NCBI GenBank assembly: GCA_026929865.2
Contig: CM049404.1
Location: 26,913,501-26,977,500 of the forward strand
DNA from: Hyperoplus lanceolatus
Taxonomy: Eukaryota; Chordata; Actinopteri; Uranoscopiformes; Ammodytidae
Direction: 5' to 3'
Length of the DNA: 64,000 nucleotides
This document shows positions 39,563 to 53,310 of this stretch, piece after piece (position 1 is the stretch's first letter; the number at the start of each line of letters is the position of its first letter). The position numbers and the translations under genes are program-made. The notes below the pieces were generated by a model. The model was not told the origin of the DNA, made no database searches, and saw only the letters and a list, made by a program, of their open reading frames with translations.

Positions 39563-42500
39563 TACTAAACACATGTTCTATAGTAAAAAGAAATAAGTAC
39601 TGTATGTGATTTGTAACACAGGCAATGTTTAATGAAGATTGAGTTTTCTCATTCGAACAACCCAGAGTGAACCCTAGTTCTATCAGACAAGAGTTATGTG
39701 ATACATTTCTCTCTGGAGTGTCGTGGGGCTTTCAGAAAACTGGTTTGCTGGACTTCTGGGTGGCACCCCTTGAGGCAGTGATTGATTGTGCAGCAGATGT
39801 TCACCTCAGCAGAAAAGCTGCAAGAGGGCAATCAATATCCCAGCCGTGCAGGCCTTTTCTGTCTATAGCTTCAGTTCCAGCACTACTGTAGTTCCAATCA
39901 TGACCATACCAAAACATATAAAAATAAAACTAGACCTTCAGTCCACTCCAAGTTGACTTCAGAAGATGTTCCAGTGAGCTTGTGTATGTAGTCCTGCCTC
40001 CAACCAGTTAATATCCTATTTAAATTCTAAACCTAGATTTACGTTGATAGTCACCACCAGAATGTATATTATACTCACCAAGCTCCATCATCTACCTTAT
40101 CACTTTTATGTACCCGGAAACCAAAAAAGACTGCTGCGGGCTATATGCAGGTCAAATTATAGAGATAGGCAATCTGCTACTACTATGGCCTGTATTCCGA
40201 ATATACATATACCCAAGAATTGCATCATCTAAATTGGAATTGGCTGTGTGTGTGTGTGTGTGTGGCTCCACTACTTTGTGCTTAAGCAAAGACAAGATCC
40301 CACATGGGGGGGGGGGACTGGGGGGATTTGGTGGGGAAGTAAGTAAGTAAGGTACAGGCCTTAAAGGAGGAGAGGAGCTGCGGGGAGCATTTCCCTTTGA
40401 TATAGACGGAGATAGAGGGCACGCATGCACGTGTAAAAATTGGATGTTGAAAGAGATCGGTGCGATAGATGAATGCCGAGGTTAAAGCCTAAGCCTCAGC
40501 AGTGAGACACATTCAAGGGATCCCCCCGGATAATCAGAGTCAATTCGAGAAAAAAGACGGTGAGAGTGAACATCATCCAATCCCAGTTTTCTCCCACTAC
40601 AGCGCAGCGGGGGTTAAGAGCTGCTGAAACCTCAGACCAAAGGAATGCATTCCCACATGGCATCCTCTCCTGCGTTCTACACTCAACTGAGTTACAGACC
40701 TATAATGCTTTCTTTCATTCAATCATATGGTATATAATTGAGCCGTGAAGTCTTGACATGAAAATTCTCTCAGTGTAGTTTTCAGGCGTATATATTTTTC
40801 TCATTGTTTTGACCTGCACTGCATGCATTGGTTTTTCTTTAATTCAAACACTGAAAATTATGTTGGCGTATACGAGTGTTGAATGGATGTCAGGTCTTTT
40901 GGTTAGCGGTTTATATCAGCTGTAAAACTATGGATTAAAAAAAAAAGAAGAAAAAATGGCTTCTGGCTCTTGATGATGTGCTGCTTTCGGCCCTAATTAA
41001 TTTACTCTCATCACGCCCAGTTGAATAATTAGGATTTGGTTTGGATGATGAGGCCGCTGGAGGCCGCTGGAGGCAGCTGAGAGTGGACGACTTGAAAGGG
41101 GATGGTGTGGTTCAGGTGTTTTTGAACTGGGCAAGTCGCATTGTTGGAACTGGTTAAAGTGAGCAGAAGGTGCTTTGGGCCGAAATCACCTGCCTCCCCC
41201 CTACACTGACTGGCCCTTTGAGCAGAATGGATGTGTGTGTATGTGCAAGACCGTGTTGGAGTGTGGCTGAGGGTAGCAGCTGATCATAGGCCATGAATTG
41301 TGGGGGACTTGAAAGGCTCGTAAATTCAGGCAGCTGCTCCTATACGGTGCCCTGGTGTACAAATGGTCTACCCCCCACCCCCCTCACCCCTTACACACAC
41401 ACACACACACCTCCTCCGACCCCACTCTCACTGTTCTTTGGTGGCGTTCACCCCCAATGTGCCTCACAGAAGAGAGAGTTAGTCCTTGGATTTGTTGCCC
41501 TCAGAGGGAATGTGATCCGAGAGCCTTTCCAGTCTGTTTCCTGCCAACCCAGAGGCTGCTCACCTGCTTGACTGGTTCAAACCTTTCTTTCTTTATTGCA
41601 GCCGGGGCAAAGCCAAGCCTGTTTTGTCCTTTAATTTATTTTCTCCTTTTATGTGGAAGTCGAGGGGATTCGATTGGCAGATTTGTGGTTACTGTAGTGT
41701 TTTCCATCTCTTGTGTTAGTTAGGTAATCGCTGTACCACCTGGGTTGTCAACCTGGGAATGGACATAGTTGGAGGCATACAATGATGGACAGGCGTACAT
41801 ATACACATTTGAAAGAGAGGGATAAGGGCTTTAACTTAGATTGAGGTTGATTTAAGACAAACAATTACTCTTAAAACAGGACTCCATGCTTCCCCTAAAC
41901 CACACACACATACACCTACAAACATACTTACTATTGTGACTTGGGAAGTATGATATACACCCTTTTCACTTCATTTTATGAGCAACTTTCAGTTGTTCAT
42001 AAAGTTTCCAGTTGGTCATTAGCGCTTCCTCATGGGATTACAAATAAACAACCTGAAAGCAGGAATAATTAATCATGTTTTAATGGCTATATTACACATC
42101 TCCATTGTCACTGCATTGCTTCCATTAACCCTGAGCTGACATAAAAAGAAATACATAATTAAAAGTGAAAGCATTGTCAAAATGGCCATGAGGTAGAATT
42201 TGTTTCCAATCATCATACTTCTAAAAACATGATTATTTCTTGCTGAAAGCCTTTAATAATAGCCATTGCATCACTTTGTTTCAGGCTGAATGGTGTGGTT
42301 CAATTATTCCCACATACACAGGACAAATAATTGCACTTCTTTGTTAAACAATAGTGTTTGCCTGATGTTTAAAATGAAATGAAAGCCATCTGACTGACTT
42401 CACCTGTGTGTGAACAGAAAGCTAACATTTCCAACTTGGCAAAATGACACATTTCCAAATGTCATGGAGAAAGGGGTAAATATCAGCTGAAGTGACAATG

Positions 42501-43558
42501 CCAACATATGTCTATGCCAACCATTTTCAGGAGGATCCAACATTCCATGCTACATTACCTGTAATCTTTTTAAATTTGTATTATTTTCAACTCAGCAATA
42601 CAAGACAAGTCAAATAAATTGTATATGGCCCAGTATTTGAATGATAATTTGCATCAGGGAGCTTTTCTATACAGAAAAATGACAGACTGCTGGGAGCCAA
42701 ACATAGCCTGCAGAAAATACTTTTTCTGGTAAAAGAACATCCAGCCCTATACTTCGAGAACAACAAATAGAGGTAAATTGTATTATCCGTCATTACCTGG
42801 ACTTAAGGGCATCTTTAGACGCCATCTCACTGTAACACAGGGTGAGCAATTAATACTATGAAAAAGTTAATTTAGTCTAACTTAATAAATCAACTTAAAT
42901 GTTCTTGCATAACAGTCTGTATACAACATTTAAGTAGAAAAAATACTATCTCTTAGTTAAGTGAAGTGCTTTGTAAAGGCCTCCTTTGTGCATTGTGTGG
43001 GTAGTATACTGTGATCATCAGGTGATTTTAACTCTCCTTAACATCCACAAGGAACTTTGGTAGAGTCTAGAAGCTTTGAAACCATTGTATTATCTTCACG
43101 TTTTTATAATATATGTTGTGATGTTTTTGCTTCTGTTTTTCATTGAAACAATGCACAATAGTTTGGAAGACTAGTGGTCCGTGCTACAAGTATTTTTGAA
43201 TGCGTTATAAGGGCTGTTTGAGGTGGTTGGCATTGGTGTGTTATTACCATAACCATCTATAGTCTAAGCTAATTATTAGCTTGTTCATTGGGGACCTATA
43301 GGATGTCTGTGTAACCTTGAAGGAACCCGGCCTCACTTGACCCCTTCCTGCTCTCTTCTTAACCCTGAGTCAGATAAAGAGCAGGTTGTGTCTTTCATGG
43401 CTGCCTTTACAAGTACAAGCCTCTCTAGTTACCAGACCAGGTCCAGGCTTCTTTAAACACTTCACTGTTAAAAGGCTGAGGGAAAACCAAGAGCCCCCTG
43501 CCGTTCCATTCATCTAGGGCCCTTATATCTGCTTTTCCCTTCTTAGTCGGTCTGATTT

Positions 43559-43562
<4 letters not shown>

Positions 43563-43597
<35 letters not shown>
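43563..43597. repeat. (TC)n microsatellite
   Basis: Pure TC array about 60 bases before palindromic MITE copy 2. Confidence 0.96.
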
Positions 43598-43603
<6 letters not shown>

Positions 43604-43655
43604 TCTATTTCGGTCTATGTGTCTACTCACATTCCCTCCTTTCTTTTCATCACAG

Positions 43656-43983
43656 AGAGTGGAGTCAGCCATTCTGGAGAACGCTTGTTGTCCAAAAACA
43701 CTTTTTTTCAGAAATCAGTGAATATCTCGTCACGATCCACTACCTGAAATAAAAATCTAGTGTTAACACACAGCCTAGGCTCTGTAAACAGACATGTTGC
43801 TAGCTACAGTGGGCCCTCTTTGTTTACCAGTTTACAGAGCCTAGGCTGTGTATTAACACTGGATTTGTTCTTAGCGCGCACAAAGTATGGACATGTAGCG
43901 GATCGTGAGGAGATATTCACCGAATTCGACAAAATGTGATGTTGACAATAAGCATTAACCAGAATCACTGACTCCCCTTTTAA
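43656..43983. mobile_element. Palindromic MITE, copy 2
   Basis: The left arm includes GGAGTCAGCCATTCTGGAGA and CACAGCCTAGGCTCTGTAAA. The right arm repeats these in reverse: TTTACAGAGCCTAGGCTGTG and AGAATCACTGACTCC, then TTTTAA. A loop of about 40 bases separates the arms. Having no coding capacity, it would need a transposase supplied from elsewhere. Confidence 0.88.
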
Positions 43984-45551
43984 GTGTATAGTCAACGGAC
44001 TGTCCCCTCCCATGTTCTTCCCCCCTAATTCCTGTCTTTCTTCCTGTCCCTCTCTCTATCTCAGTCTCTAACTCTCACTCCCGTCTTTTTTTTCCCTCTC
44101 TCCCCTGTTCAGACTATTCCAGTGACACGGCCTACCCTGCAGTGATCTCATTAATCACATTCAAACAGCTCTCCGTTGCTCTCCCTCCTCTCTATCCGTC
44201 TCCCTCTCTTCATTCTCTCCCTCTAATTGCTTGCTCTTTTCTCTGCCAGTGTCTCGGAGGAGGCGTTTTTTCATTATCTAACAATGAGAGACAAACATTC
44301 ATACAGCACATACATTCCTTACTACAGATGGATTCCTATACACTACAATTTAGCCAGGAGTTATGCGTCTCCGAGCCAATGTGAACCAAATCCCAAAAGA
44401 AGACCAATCACATATGTCCATAAGTATGCTGTGCACTGTTTTTAATTATTTTAACACCAGGATCACAATTTATTTCTCAGCAGACAATTCGATTTTATAC
44501 GTTAGTTTTTATTTATTGGCAAGGCCCTTCTATTTTGTTCGGAAACAAATTACCCTGCTGCATGCGTGTCCCATAATTGGACTTAACTTCATGAGCAAGA
44601 TTAATTAACCCATTGTTGATTAGCTGTGCTTTTCACCAGAGAGACTACATGTAGAAAGAGCAGTGCTGCTGTAATCCACTATTATCAGCGTATTATATTG
44701 TCGATTGGGCTTCGAATTGAGTTTGACGGCAGACATAATTTTTCTTTGCCCATGAAAATGTTCCCATGTGTGGAAGTACTTTGGGACCTTAAAGGGGGAA
44801 ACACGACACAGATCTTGGCTCATGCCTTTACACTGTTGCTCATATACAGAGCCTGGGAGTCATACTATGACCGCGGTGTACTGGATTGTGTGGCTTTCTT
44901 TAACCAATGTTTGGAGCGGTAGTGTCATTAGAAATTGGGAAGCCACATCAAATGCCACTGTCGACACCGATCCATGTCTTCCCCTGGTTAAGCAGAAAGA
45001 TTAAACAAGTGAAAATAAGGCAAACCACTTTCAAATGTTTTCTCTTAGCAAGACCTGGTCTTTTTCCCAGCCTCATGGATATGACATTTCCAACCATCAG
45101 ATACTGGCAATTGAATGTTTTACGTGCAAACTGAAGGAAAATACATCCAGAAAATGTTACCAAGGAGCTGTGTTGATAAGCAGGACATCACAATCTATCA
45201 ATATTCCTTGTTTTTAGTCGGCAGCCAATGTGGGCACCACATGGGGAGAACATTTGAAATTCATAGGAATGCTTATCAGTTGTTTCGGTTTGCTGCTATT
45301 GATCTGTTACTGTGGAGTTTGTACATAGTAGGCCTTGTGATTTTTTTTCTTATGCCTGAGGTAGAAAAGTCTCAGAGCTCCTCCTCCAAAGACTTCTGAC
45401 AGTTCTGCTGTTGAATAGAAAATGCCTCTCTCCCTGTCAGATGAACTTTAAGTACCCGGTGTTTGACTTTTGTCCTCTTGAGTTGCCAGCTGGCACAGAA
45501 CTTTCTTCTTCTTCTTCAATTTCCCCCTTTCTGACCTTGTCGAAAGTATAC

Positions 45552-45554
<3 letters not shown>

Positions 45555-45602
<48 letters not shown>
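45555..45602. repeat. (GA)n microsatellite
   Basis: Pure GA array of 48 bases. Confidence 0.97.
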
Positions 45603-45605
<3 letters not shown>

Positions 45606-46760
45606 GACAGACATACAGCGGGTAAACATCTTTAGGACGGTGTGGGGGTTCGGGGGACACACAACAGAAATAGATTAGCGTGCAACGTCTGTCAAAGTGG
45701 ATGGCTGGCTCTGTGCCAGGTTTTTATTGATTTGCTTTACAAAGCACTCGAATGAGCCAGATAACTGTGATTAGCCAATTCATTACTGCTGGCTCTTAGA
45801 GTGCTCCAAAATTAGATAAAAAAGGGGTGGGGGGGATAGGAAGGACAAGAGGGGGGAAGTGGAGTGCAAACTATTACTTTGTAAAACTTGCACAAAAACT
45901 CTCCAAACAGTGACCCACTACAACAGAAAAGGAAATCTTTTTGAAGCTCTCGACGCATTTCCTCCCCCGTTGTACATGCATCGTAATGATCGTCCTCATT
46001 AGAAAGCCGTTACGAAATGGAAAAACGGAACAAAAAAAAACCTGCATTGTTTGTGTGTGTTAACGGCATGCATAATGACTCTAGATTACTCAAGCAACCA
46101 AAAACAGCATTCCTCTCATCTACTTTGCAAATGTGTGCGCCTTCCATTTCAAGGGCCTCCTTTTTCAAGTAGTTCACTGTACTGCCAATAGATCTACAGA
46201 AATGAGAAAGTGTTTTTCTTCGGTCTTTGATGATATACAAAACTGTTTGTCGGGCTGCCGCAAAGCCAAAATGAGTGTGACAGCGACTTGTGTTTCTGTC
46301 TGATAGTGAGACAGCTTTTAATGCTCCTTTTGTCTTTACACTTCATACGACAACGCTGCAGTTATCAGGGGCCCTTAAGTGTTGTCTAAGCTTGTCCGGA
46401 TGACAAGCATTGTTTTAATGCATTTGCTATGATCAAGAGGTGTTTATGGGAAAGCTTTTATAGGCTCCGCACAAATCATTTCTTTGATATATAAGCTTTT
46501 CGACATTGTGCAGTCATTCTGGTTATCGTTTATTTATAGTGGTATGACGATAAGAATTATGATTTGTAATTATGTGCCTTGTTCCTTCTTGTTGCCACGT
46601 TAAATACAACATCTGTCCTGTTTCCCTTAGAGATAGTCTCCTGTTTACCTCTGAAACCTGGATTTTAAATCGTTGACAGTGAGGAATTGAAGCACTCAGG
46701 CCAACCGACGTTTTGTTCTCCCGCACTCTATCTCCATATCTCTCTTTTTCTCTCTCTCTC

Positions 46761-47020
46761 TTTTTTTTTAACCTTTATTTATACAGGTAAATCCCATTGA
46801 GACCGAAGACTCTTTTGCAAGGGAGACCTGTTCCCATTTACACATTACCATTCACCCACCGATAGCAGGATTAACTATCTACATTCACACGAGGCAAGGT
46901 GGGTGAAGTGTCTTGCCCAAGGACACAACAACTATGACACAGGCGGCAGGGCGGGGATCGAACCTCCAACCCTTTGATCATCAGCTGACCCGCTCTACCA
47001 ACTGAGCCACAGTCGCCCCC
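46761..47020 (-). mobile_element. tRNA-derived SINE, minus strand
   Basis: Read on the minus strand the element starts GGGGGCGACTGTGGCTCAGT. An RNA polymerase III A box (TGGCTCAGTTGG, 46998-47009) and B box (GGTTCGATCC, 46955-46964) are both intact. A body with CTTGGGCAAGACACTTCACC follows, and the 3' end GATTTACCTGTATAAATAAA is followed by an A-rich tail at 46761-46770. It lies inside a TC-rich microsatellite, with TCTCTTT-type sequence on both sides. This is a SINE rather than a tRNA gene, because the tRNA-like part has no matching acceptor stem. Confidence 0.9.
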
Positions 47021-47228
47021 TCTCTTTCTCTCTCTCTCTTTCTTTCTCTATATCTGCCTCTCTCTCCATCTCTTGCGCTCCCTACCGCAGGCCTGTCAAA
47101 TAGCTCCAGCTAGCCATCAGCCATAATGAACAGGGATACAGTGCTAATAGCATGTGATAATATTTCAAGCCCACTGGTAATCTCTGCGCTCACTCAGCCC
47201 TTACCTGTTCCTCACTTCTGCACCTTTG

Positions 47229-47231
<3 letters not shown>

Positions 47232-47312
<81 letters not shown>
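47232..47312. repeat. (CA)n microsatellite
   Basis: Pure CA array about 210 bases after the SINE. Confidence 0.98.
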
Positions 47313-47315
<3 letters not shown>

Positions 47316-48360
47316 GGGGGACATCTATTTCTCTTGACAGCTGTCAGGACCTGGCCTCACACTGTCATGAAACAGAGCTGTCAACCTACACACTCTCTCC
47401 TAATCGTCCCTTCGTCCGTCCAGCTACAGTCTTAATGGGATTGGACAGTTCCTTCTGCATAGCTTATAACACGTTGTAGTCTGTTGTGTTCACTGGCCAG
47501 ACTGTGGAATCCACTCCTCTGGTGTTTGTATCCATATAGTCCCACTCATGTTTTCACTAAAGGAAAAGAAAATCATGCTTTTCGCCATTTATCATGCACT
47601 CTATATTCCTCGAATATCAAAGGGTATAAGGTTCTAGCTCACTTTCAACATGTGTCTCCCGGAGAACATGCCACCAGCTGACCCAAGGAGCAGGCTTCAT
47701 AAAGCACAATGTCACGGCCGTATAATGCCATTACCCACCACACACTTACTACTGGGTGAGATAGAGAGGGGGAAAAAAACGGATGACAGATGGAAGATAG
47801 AGTGCAAGAGGCCACAGACACCGCAACCGACTGTTTGAATGGTGATAAAGAATAGAGAAGGAAGGAAGGGGGGGGATAAAATATAGTCTGCGTAAAATAT
47901 GTGATATGTCAGGAATGTGTGGGGGAATACACTGCTTGACAGGTTTCTGTGTAATAGGAAAAAAGAAGAAGTTGCAAGTGAATAAAATAGAAGCTAAGAG
48001 GGCCATGTGTGTGCGATTGTTTGAAAAGCACCTGCATCCTACCACGAAGGCCACCGAGAGGGCAGTAACCGAGGTCATGATATCAAAGAGCGTAGCGGGA
48101 GCCCGGGCTAGCCTCTTTCAGCCCCACAGGTCAGCTCTGCCACCGCTGTTAATCATTACAGCCCTAATAGTTAGCGGTTGGGAAAACATTATCTGGAGCC
48201 TCTGGTAACTTCGCTAAAGGTAAGCAGGGGTCAGGGCTAGAGGCGTACCCTCTTCCCCCCATGCTATGGCGACATGGGTCCGCTCTGTCAGATTGGATTA
48301 GCAGTCAAAGGTATAGGAGAGGTTATTTGATGGAATCGCATAGCACAGCGGCAACACCAT

Positions 48361-48704
48361 CACATTGGAGTCAGTGATTCTGGAGAATGCTTGTCACTGA
48401 ATGTCCCCTCATGATCTGCTGCCTGTAAGTACTGTGTTCGCTGAAAAAAAAAACAGTGTTAATACACAGCCATAGGCTATGTAAACGGGCATGTTGCTAG
48501 TAGCCACGATGGCCCCCCTTTGTTTACATACCCTTTGTTTACGTACCAGTTTACAGAGCCTAGGCTGTGTATCAATACCAGATTTTTTTTTTTGCACACA
48601 TACACAGTACGTACAGGGAGCAGATCATGAGAAGATATTCACTGATTTTGACATAGTTATTTTGTCAACACTGCTTCTCCATAATTGCTGACTCCATCTT
48701 TTTA
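48361..48704. mobile_element. Palindromic MITE, copy 3
   Basis: It has the same arms as copy 2: TTGGAGTCAGTGATTCTGGA at the left and ATTGCTGACTCCATC then TTTTTAA at the right. The central loop contains a local duplication of CCCTTTGTTTAC (about 48518-48543) that is absent from the other copies. Confidence 0.86.
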
Positions 48705-49250
48705 AAAATGGCAGTTAAACATTTCTCTGGGGAATAACCTTTTACCATCAGTCATGGTTAAGTGTTTTGGTGCATTTGGCGGCCGCCAGTTAGATTGTGC
48801 CGTAAGCAGCTGTCGGCTCAGCGGGGTGTCTGTGTACAGGAGGTGTGCCGTGTGTTTGGCTGATACGAGCAGACTGTGATAATGAATTTGAGTAAAAACC
48901 GACAAACCAGTTTCACGTTAGTCCTGTGTGTATCAGTTAAGTTTGTGGACTAGAGGGCAAGAGATTTTGTCTACATCATTTGCAAATTTTGCTTCCCCTA
49001 TGGCACCGTGCCTTTAGTGTATAACAAATATCCCTCACTGCTGCAGAATATAGTTGCGTCCTGTCTGTGTTGATTTCATGTACACATGGGTATAATAGTC
49101 TCTGGTGTGTGTGGTGCACATACATACACATTTTCCCCCACTTATTTGTATGAGGGTGATGTGCAAAAAAAAAACTCCCTTGATCATACATTCAAAAGAC
49201 ACTATGTGTTTCACCCTATTTCAAGAGTGTTTCATCACAAACGCACATAC

Positions 49251-49259
<9 letters not shown>

Positions 49260-49322
<63 letters not shown>
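49260..49322. repeat. (CA)n microsatellite
   Basis: CA array preceded by CATA variants. Confidence 0.98.
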
Positions 49323-49324
<2 letters not shown>

Positions 49325-51023
49325 GGGAGAAGGGCGTGCGGAGAGGGGGAAGGGGGGGGTTGCCTTCCAACTGATTAGGAAACGAGAAACACTTGGGTCA
49401 TGCGTTTTTCACCTTAATAAGCCCAGATTGTTTTTCGGTCTGGTGAATGTTTGGGTGCAGGTATGTGGCTGTGTTTAGGCTTTGAGCTTTGGTTTTGAGA
49501 GTGGGGATCTGAGGGGGGGGGGGGGCTGTGTAGGCTTATGGTTGTGGAGAAGGGGAGGGTGTGGTAGATCAGATGACTGTGTGGGCTCCCCGGGATCCTC
49601 CATGCTGAAAGGGGATAGGCCGGTGTTTGGGTTACTCCATGCTGGGAGTGCTGTCCTCCTTTAAACAAGACACACTCCAACACAGTGCCGCTGATCAGAT
49701 TAGCGCGGCTGATCAGGTTTCTCAGCAGGCTTTTTTTGGCTCCCACTGTCTGAACATCTTGACTAGTAAAACGCTGTTTGTAAAAAAAACAAAAAAGCAA
49801 GGGAGTAAAATAAAGGGATAGACCAAAACCGCTGTTGTATAGTTGGAAAATAGATGATGATGGAACATGATTTTTTTTTTTTTTACATTATGGACAGTCT
49901 GGACTTAGCTCTTGAAATTGGTAAACATCTGTTCCTTTGTTCTTTGAATGTTTTTTTCTGCATCTGCAGTCTTTCTCAAGGGCAAAGTTATTTTTTATTC
50001 TCCCGGTATAGTGGAGAAAAATCCAACAATAAAAGTGGACTTGTGGGACTCAATCTGATACAATGGCAGCAGGATGAATTGTACCAATCGAGCCGTGCCG
50101 GGTTTCTATTGTTAAGTTTTACAGTGTGTGATGAAGAAAAAATAGTTTTTCTCTTCTTTGGGCCCATGATGAATCATTCAATAGACCAGAGATCATTGGA
50201 ACAGCATCAGATGAGGAGAAAACAAGAATATCATCTGAAAGGCGGCACTTTTTTTCATACTAGCCTGCTGTCTGCAACAATTCTTTATAGCTCTTTTTCT
50301 CAAAATGCCCATTCCCTGTTTCCTGTGGCTGCCCTTCTCTCTCTCTCTCTCTGTCTCTCTGTTTCTCTGTCTCTCTCTTTCTTCTCCTTCTCCATGGCTC
50401 CTCACCCGTGATCCACCCATCCCAGGCCAAGACACAATCCCTTATAAGGCCAGTGGAAGCCCTCCATCTGGCCTGGTATCTCCATATTAGATCTTGGGTA
50501 ACAGACAGGGTTTATATACAGGATCAGGGGCTGGAATGTGAGGCTGCCCGACCGGTTGGCTGTGCCCACAAACCTTACTATGGTTCACTGCTCCTGGGCA
50601 AAAACATGGTCACACCTCCTATACCTTAACTCTCATATGCGATATCCTTGCAGCTTCATCTTCTCGCAACTCCATTTCCACACATCTCTCCCAAACTCAT
50701 CTTTTAATTTACAGTATCCTTTATCTAGGGCAGTCCCCGACTCAGATTTCTTTTCAGTCGAATCGGATCTGCCTGTTGAATCCAGAGATGCATTGGAGTT
50801 AGATATTTTCCCCTTGGTCTACACAAAATCGTGGATAGCATAGTTTTAGATCACTGAAAATGGAGCACACTGACTGACAAAAAAAATAAATTCAGACGGG
50901 CACAGCTCTAAGAGTCTATGTTCCGACCTTCAGGGGGGCTTCCCTTTCTTATTTCTTCTTTCCTCTTTCCTCTGTTTTCTCGGCTGCAACTTTCTTATCT
51001 GATTGTAATCACTTTGCTACCAA

Positions 51024-51062
<39 letters not shown>

Positions 51063-51553
51063 TACTCGCACTTCTCTTGATTTTGGCAGCATCTTCGCAC
51101 ACATTTAAGTTCCGGGGAAAGCAGCCTACTCGTATGATTGCTCCTGCTCCGTTCGTAGCTTACACAGCGATGCAGCCGCAGACGAGCCAAAGAAAAAAAA
51201 AAAAAAAGCCTAAGCCACATCAGACAGCGAGACAAAAGGAGGAAAACACAGCAAAGCCACACAGTACAACTCCACAACAAACGCTCTCAGAGCAAAGGGC
51301 TCAGAGGACCATCTGCAGTTTGGTGGGGCTTCCATTATATTTAAAAAAGCTCTCCTTCCTTCATCATCATTCCTCTTCCCAGTCCCTTCCCATTCCGTCC
51401 TGTCTTTTATGCCTTCGCCGAGCCTGTTCCTCATTACAATTTGATGTTTCCACGGGCCCTTCCCCTCCCTAGCGAGCTTTAATATGTAAAGTGTCGACGT
51501 TCCTGCGTGTGTGGTTTGGTTTGTTGTCGTAGAGAATCTGTTTCTGATTAGGT

Positions 51554-51558
<5 letters not shown>

Positions 51559-51598
<40 letters not shown>
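51559..51598. repeat. (TC)n microsatellite
   Basis: Pure TC array. Shorter TC runs lie at 50337-50380 and 51763-51781. Confidence 0.96.
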
Positions 51599-51602
<4 letters not shown>

Positions 51603-52344
51603 AGCTTTCCCTTTACTATACTGCCACATTTGGGGCCTTAATGCTTGGCAGCGTAAACCCCTTCAGAGTGTATCTCGTCCAGGCCTTAATTGTTTTAAAA
51701 CGGGGCTGGCTGACCTGTCTTTCTATTTGGCGTGGTAATTCTCTATCCGTTGGGCTCTCTATTTCTCTCTCTCTCTCTCTCTGTTCTCTCCTGTCCTTCC
51801 ATTCCGGCACCGTTTCTCCTTTGTTCCTCCCTTTCTCTCCCAGGGTCTGACACAAATGGAGGGATGAAGGGATGAGAGGGGGGGATCTTATACAGCCTAT
51901 AATGCTTACCTCCTCTGGGGAACCCGCCTAGCTCATTAACCTCACGTTAGTCTCCGCGAGCCTCCCATTAAAGAGGGACACCTGGCTCCCGAGGGCCCGA
52001 CAGGGAAATGACAAGTCCAGGCTCCTTTCCCTTCATCAGCTTCCTGGATATACGTGTAGGAATTAAGGGGCAGCACACGCAAGACTTCCTTTATCGTGGC
52101 TATAGAGCGGTTATTGATGCTGATGTGTTGACTTCTCTGTCGTGTCAGATGTGCCGTATTGCTGTAATATGACATGTACCCTACACATTGAAATAATGAT
52201 GTGCACATTATGTACTAGTGGCTTTCCATGAATGCCAAGTAGCCCCCACTTCTCGCCTTGAAGGAACTCAGGAAATGTGAATAGCAGAGAGAAACACTCA
52301 CTCACACAGCAGCTGTGTTCAGCTGGAAACGGACCAGTTTTCAG

Positions 52345-52572
52345 CTGCACAGTTCAGTTTGGTACAGCACACGATTATTTGCAATTCCACTGTCAAAAGG
52401 TCAAAATGGTACCAACAAAAGTGTACCGTGCCGTACCTGTTTTGGTCGCCCCATTCGATGGGGTACCAAGTGGTCCCAAAGGGTCCCAAGAGCTTCAGTT
52501 GGAACGCAAAGCATGTCTAGGGATACCGTTCCGTACCATAGAGATCTGTGCTGTTCAGTGGAAACGAAGGGC
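52345..52572. repeat. Possible divergent MITE with GGTACC-rich interior
   Basis: The interior is rich in GGTAC and GTACC motifs, and TGGAAACG-type ends occur near both sides (52322-52332 and 52558-52566). The inverted repeat is weak by eye. Similar sequences are familiar from fish genomes, but the family and boundaries are uncertain. Confidence 0.4.
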
Positions 52573-53243
52573 TTAAGCTTCTGCTACAGTGGGAACTCTC
52601 AGATTAGCCAAAGTCCTTTTCAGAGCCAGGGCAGCATCAGCTACATTCAGAGTTACACATTGAAATGTACACTGTGAGTAATTGCCAGTGGAAAGGGCTA
52701 AATCTTATTTGGGGGCCGATGCATCCCAAATCTGTGTTCTGGTCCCCCTGGCTAATCTGCTTGGTGGAAGACTTAGCCCCGTCTAATGTTCCCTCTTGTC
52801 CACTCTGCAGTAGTACAGAGGAATGCAGAGATAAGCAGAATTTCCCCCTGCACTATGGCACATTGGCAACAAAGCAAATGCATGCTTTCAAATGATTTTA
52901 TTATATTAGGAAAAGATGAAAAGATATGCAGATGGCTGGTTTTGCTATCCGTCTTTGTTCAGTTTTGTAGTGGCTTCCTGTTCCTCTTTTTGTTGTTTTT
53001 TTTCTCTCCCCCCATCTTTCATACTGTCTCTGTTTTTTTTTAAATTTTCTCTGCCTCCTGTGCGTGTAGATCTCTCAACCATGCATTTTGGGGCGCTAAA
53101 GCGAGTAAGTTGAACTGCATCACTTTAATGCCAGAATTCATGTTTTCCACCACACTGACCTCTTTGTCTTCCGCTGCCTGCAGTTTCTCTATCCTCTGCC
53201 TCTATCCCCTGCTCTTTATTCTCCAGCACTTCCTCACTCTCAC

Positions 53244-53246
<3 letters not shown>

Positions 53247-53308
<62 letters not shown>
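53247..53308. repeat. (GT)n microsatellite
   Basis: Pure GT array of about 62 bases. Confidence 0.98.

Positions 53309-53310
<2 letters not shown>

Noticed and set aside
46950-47020. A functional tRNA gene on the minus strand
   Set aside because: A and B boxes are present, but the tRNA-like head continues into a SINE body and an A-rich tail and has no matching acceptor stem.
49854-50411. A 185-codon open frame as a possible gene or exon
   Set aside because: Composition follows AT-rich and TC-rich sequence, with no recognisable motif and a serine/leucine end from a TC microsatellite.
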